NCBI GenBank assembly: GCA_026874595.1
Contig: CM049311.1
Span: forward strand, 73,534,953-73,598,952
DNA from: Sipunculus nudus
Lineage: Eukaryota > Annelida > Sipuncula > Golfingiida > Sipunculidae
Length of the DNA: 64,000 nt
Reading direction: 5' to 3'
Under the pieces are notes generated by a model, which was not told the DNA's origin, ran no database searches, and saw nothing but the letters and a program-made list of their open reading frames with translations. Shown piece by piece: positions 63,254 through 64,000 of the stretch. Both the position numbers and the translations under genes were made by a program. The stretch's first letter is position 1. The number at the start of each line of letters is the position of its first letter.

Positions 63254-64000
63254 TTTATTGCTTGCCGGAAATCTTCGATTTCGGCAAGCATTTTCGGCAG
63301 TTGCGTATGTTTTGTTGCTTTGTTTGTCACGACTCTCCAGGCCACACTTTTGCATCAATCAACTTGAAACTTACAGGCTTGATTGACAAACCGATTTCTA
63401 GGAACCCTATTGTTTTTGGTCAACATTGCTTCAAGGTCAAGGGTCAAGGTCACGACAGGTATGGTTAACGGTTTTTGCACTATAACTTCGCCATAAATAG
63501 GCTTATCCACTTCTGCAATAGCTCATTTTTTTTCGTCATCACCTGGCCTTTCTTTTGACATGTAGCTTACTTAAATTTGCCGTTACCATGGTTACATTTT
63601 TTGGGGAGAAATCATGGAATTTCATGATATTTTTCAAATTTGCAGCAATCGCCCTGATTCTGAGATATTTTATGTAACATAAGAATATATCGAAATTGTT
63701 TTTTCAGATTTTGGAAATGGCCGCCAGGGGGCGTTGCAGATGAAAAAACATGAACATTTGTTTTGGTGCTATACCTCCACAACTATTAAACATTGGGCCA
63801 TTTCCATCACAGCACCTTAAACTAGAGTCCATGGGCTTATTTTTGCGCATAGGTGAAAAAGTGCGCTATTGCCAGATTTCTCTATTTTTGGGGTAAAACT
63901 TTTTTTGTTTGTTTGTTTGTCACGACTCTCCAGGCCACACTTTTGCATCAATCAACTTGAAACTTACAGGCTTGATTGACAAACCGATTTCTAGGTGCCC
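63254..64000 (-). repeat. Tandem-repeat element family D, copy 2, runs off the edge
   Basis: The left end has a hairpin GCTTGCCGGAAATC (63260-63273) with GATTTCGGCAAGC (63277-63289), a single bulged base, loop TTC. About 90 bp starting CACGACTCTCCAGGCCACAC at 63328 recurs essentially unchanged at 63921 (period 593 bp). TCAAGGTCA occurs at 63431 and 63444. The reverse complement matches 41880-43663 (TTGACCAAAAACAATAGG). Confidence 0.75.

Overview
The window is eukaryotic, AT-rich, intron-containing and dominated by repeats. I infer a marine invertebrate, most likely a mollusc and probably a bivalve. The basis is a metazoan aminopeptidase P gene with GT-AG introns, tRNA-derived SINEs with a 'ctccggtttcctcc' body, Penelope-like elements carrying GIY-YIG domains, and tandem-repeat elements that end in a hairpin beside a GTCC-type simple repeat. 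The species cannot be fixed from this sequence.

Only one host gene is supported. It is the 3' part (five exons, 2703-10012, + strand) of a membrane-type Xaa-Pro aminopeptidase resembling XPNPEP2. It keeps the catalytic histidines, two glutamate metal ligands and a hydrophobic C-terminal tail suggesting a GPI anchor. Its 5' exons lie beyond the left edge. Its introns are packed with repeats: a fold-back element at 1573-2625, a 143-150-bp tandem array at 4573-5895, and a nested pair of hairpin-ended elements at 5930-7606.

From 10 to 64 kb I see no further convincing host gene. The region holds a pogo/Tigger-type MITE (11029-11405), two copies of one SINE (14512 +, 29805 -), two inverted copies of a hairpin repeat (19385 and 23830), a Penelope-like element relic (about 21985-22945) and LINE reverse transcriptase relics (28100-29101 -; 38029-39010 + with a 15-bp target duplication). 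It also holds a TTAA-flanked 1.9-kb transposon (31015-32899), an 800-bp-period array (41880-43663), a 759-bp LTR (47309-48067), a second Penelope relic (48707-50440), a mirrored pair of 0.8-kb arms (51675-55475), a complete hairpin-ended element (61353-62892) and another array running off the right edge.

The most interesting signals are two hammerhead-ribozyme folds at the 3' ends of the two Penelope relics (22872-22940 and 50361-50424). Next comes the shared terminal grammar of at least five non-autonomous repeat families: terminal hairpin, GTCC-rich simple repeat and internal tandem units, sometimes with subterminal inverted repeats. This resembles Helitron/Helentron-type elements. Hammerhead-bearing Penelope elements are already known, so this is a good example rather than a new system. 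(TA)n tracts are numerous. One is demonstrably the 3' tail of a LINE insertion.
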